5,727 bases of DNA from JBFMHP01 sp040752855 (GTDB lineage: Bacteria > Pseudomonadota > Gammaproteobacteria > RBG-16-57-12). This document shows positions 5,411 through 5,727 of this stretch, piece after piece. Within the stretch, counting starts at the first letter, position 1. Each line of letters opens with the position of its first letter. The translations under genes and the position numbers were made by a program. Under the pieces are notes generated by a model. That model was not told where the DNA came from and did not search any database. It saw only the letters and a program-made list of their open reading frames with translations. Where the stretch lies: positions 1-5,727 of the forward strand of contig JBFMHP010000030.1 of assembly GCA_040752855.1 (NCBI GenBank), read 5' to 3'.

Positions 5411-5570
5411 TTAACCTGGCGGCAAAAGATATCTGTTTTGTTCCCTCTCCCTCAGGAAGAGGGCTGGGGTAAGGGGAATGAATAAAGTATAACTTCTGAT
5501 TATATCCCCTCATCCTAACCTTTTCCCTGTGGGAGAAGGGACTGAAATCCATTTTTCGGCAAGCGGCTAA
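5411..5570. mobile_element. MITE/BIME-like composite element 2, right end degenerate
   Basis: The left motif at 5411-5435 (TTAACCTGGC...ATATCTG) matches that of element 1 at 21 of 25 positions in direct orientation. It is followed by a seven-base spacer, a forward 34-base unit (5443-5476, stem slightly decayed as CAGGAAGAGGG), a 30-base apex containing AAGT-ATA-ACTT, and an inverted unit (5507-5540). The expected inverted terminal motif on the right is weak: only a GGCTAA ending at 5570 resembles it, so that boundary is approximate. Elements 1 and 2 abut at TTAA-TA-TTAA (5405-5414), the centre of a 52-base imperfect palindrome (5384-5435) in which 20 of 26 positions pair. Confidence 0.5.
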
Positions 5571-5609
5571 GCACATTTTCCACCTGGACGGATCAGGCAG
5601 CGTCCCGGA

Positions 5610-5727
5610 TCAGCGCCGCTCGAACGAACCCTCGCGCAGAAAATGACATACCTGCGCGGCGATCTCCCGATTGAACAGCATGCCAAAGTGGCTCACCGGC
5701 GCGGTGTAGGTCGCGCTGATGCCACTC
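5610..5727 (-). CDS. C-terminal fragment of a probable alpha/beta-hydrolase (partial)
   Basis: The minus strand encodes 38 residues before a TGA at 5610-5612, beginning SGISATYTAPVSHFGMLFNR and ending CHFLREGSFERR; the gene continues beyond the window. A histidine in the context PVSHFGMLF, about 25 residues from the C-terminus and followed by an amphipathic helix (NREIAAQVCHFLREG), is typical of the catalytic histidine and last helix of alpha/beta-hydrolases such as lipases and esterases. The rest of the catalytic triad lies outside the window. The gene is on the same strand as ypfJ, about 450 bases upstream, but the repeat cluster between them argues against a simple operon. A parallel frame (stop near 5594) is also open, but its sequence shows no family pattern. 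Confidence 0.55.
   Translation of the reverse strand, partial: SGISATYTAPVSHFGMLFNREIAAQVCHFLREGSFERR

Noticed and set aside
5222..5540. CRISPR array
   Set aside because: The units alternate in orientation, spacers differ in length and contain palindromes, and no cas gene is present.
5334..5576. 80-residue minus-strand open frame in the repeat cluster
   Set aside because: It is a translation of the repeats themselves (FSHREKVRMRG, PSPLPEGEG) and has no coding signal.

Overview
The window looks like chromosomal DNA from a GC-rich proteobacterium, most likely a gammaproteobacterium. The evidence is protein-level: close matches from memory to Escherichia coli UbiU, UbiV, UbiT, YhcC and YpfJ, plus GC-rich stem-loop repeats between genes of the kind common in Proteobacteria. 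I cannot name a genus from the sequence.

Layout, left to right. Positions 1-33 may be the tail of an unidentified gene, followed by a repeat-filled leader (55-188). Next is ubiU-ubiV (+), overlapping by four bases. A repeat-filled gap separates them from the convergent ubiT (-). Divergent from ubiT is a yhcC-type radical SAM gene (+), then a small VOC/glyoxalase-fold gene (+). That gene converges on a ypfJ-type zinc metallopeptidase gene (-). Upstream of ypfJ lies a 446-base gap made mostly of two palindromic repeat elements. The window ends in the 3' end of a probable alpha/beta-hydrolase gene (-).

UbiU, UbiV and UbiT together form the known oxygen-independent ubiquinone biosynthesis module. 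All eight [4Fe-4S] ligand cysteines expected in UbiU and UbiV are present with E. coli-like spacing. This suggests an organism that makes ubiquinone under low oxygen. YhcC needs an iron-sulfur cluster and a reducing environment, so its place next to ubiT is suggestive, but no link is shown. The VOC protein, YpfJ and the hydrolase have no evident tie to this pathway.

The most unusual structure is at 5189-5570. Two back-to-back elements each seem to consist of a 25-base terminal motif, a 34-base GC-rich palindromic unit, its inverted copy, and an inverted terminal motif. The first copy carries an extra internal insertion of about 47 bases with its own dyad symmetry. I read this as a composite MITE/BIME-like repeat. 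No new enzymatic or defence system is visible in the window.
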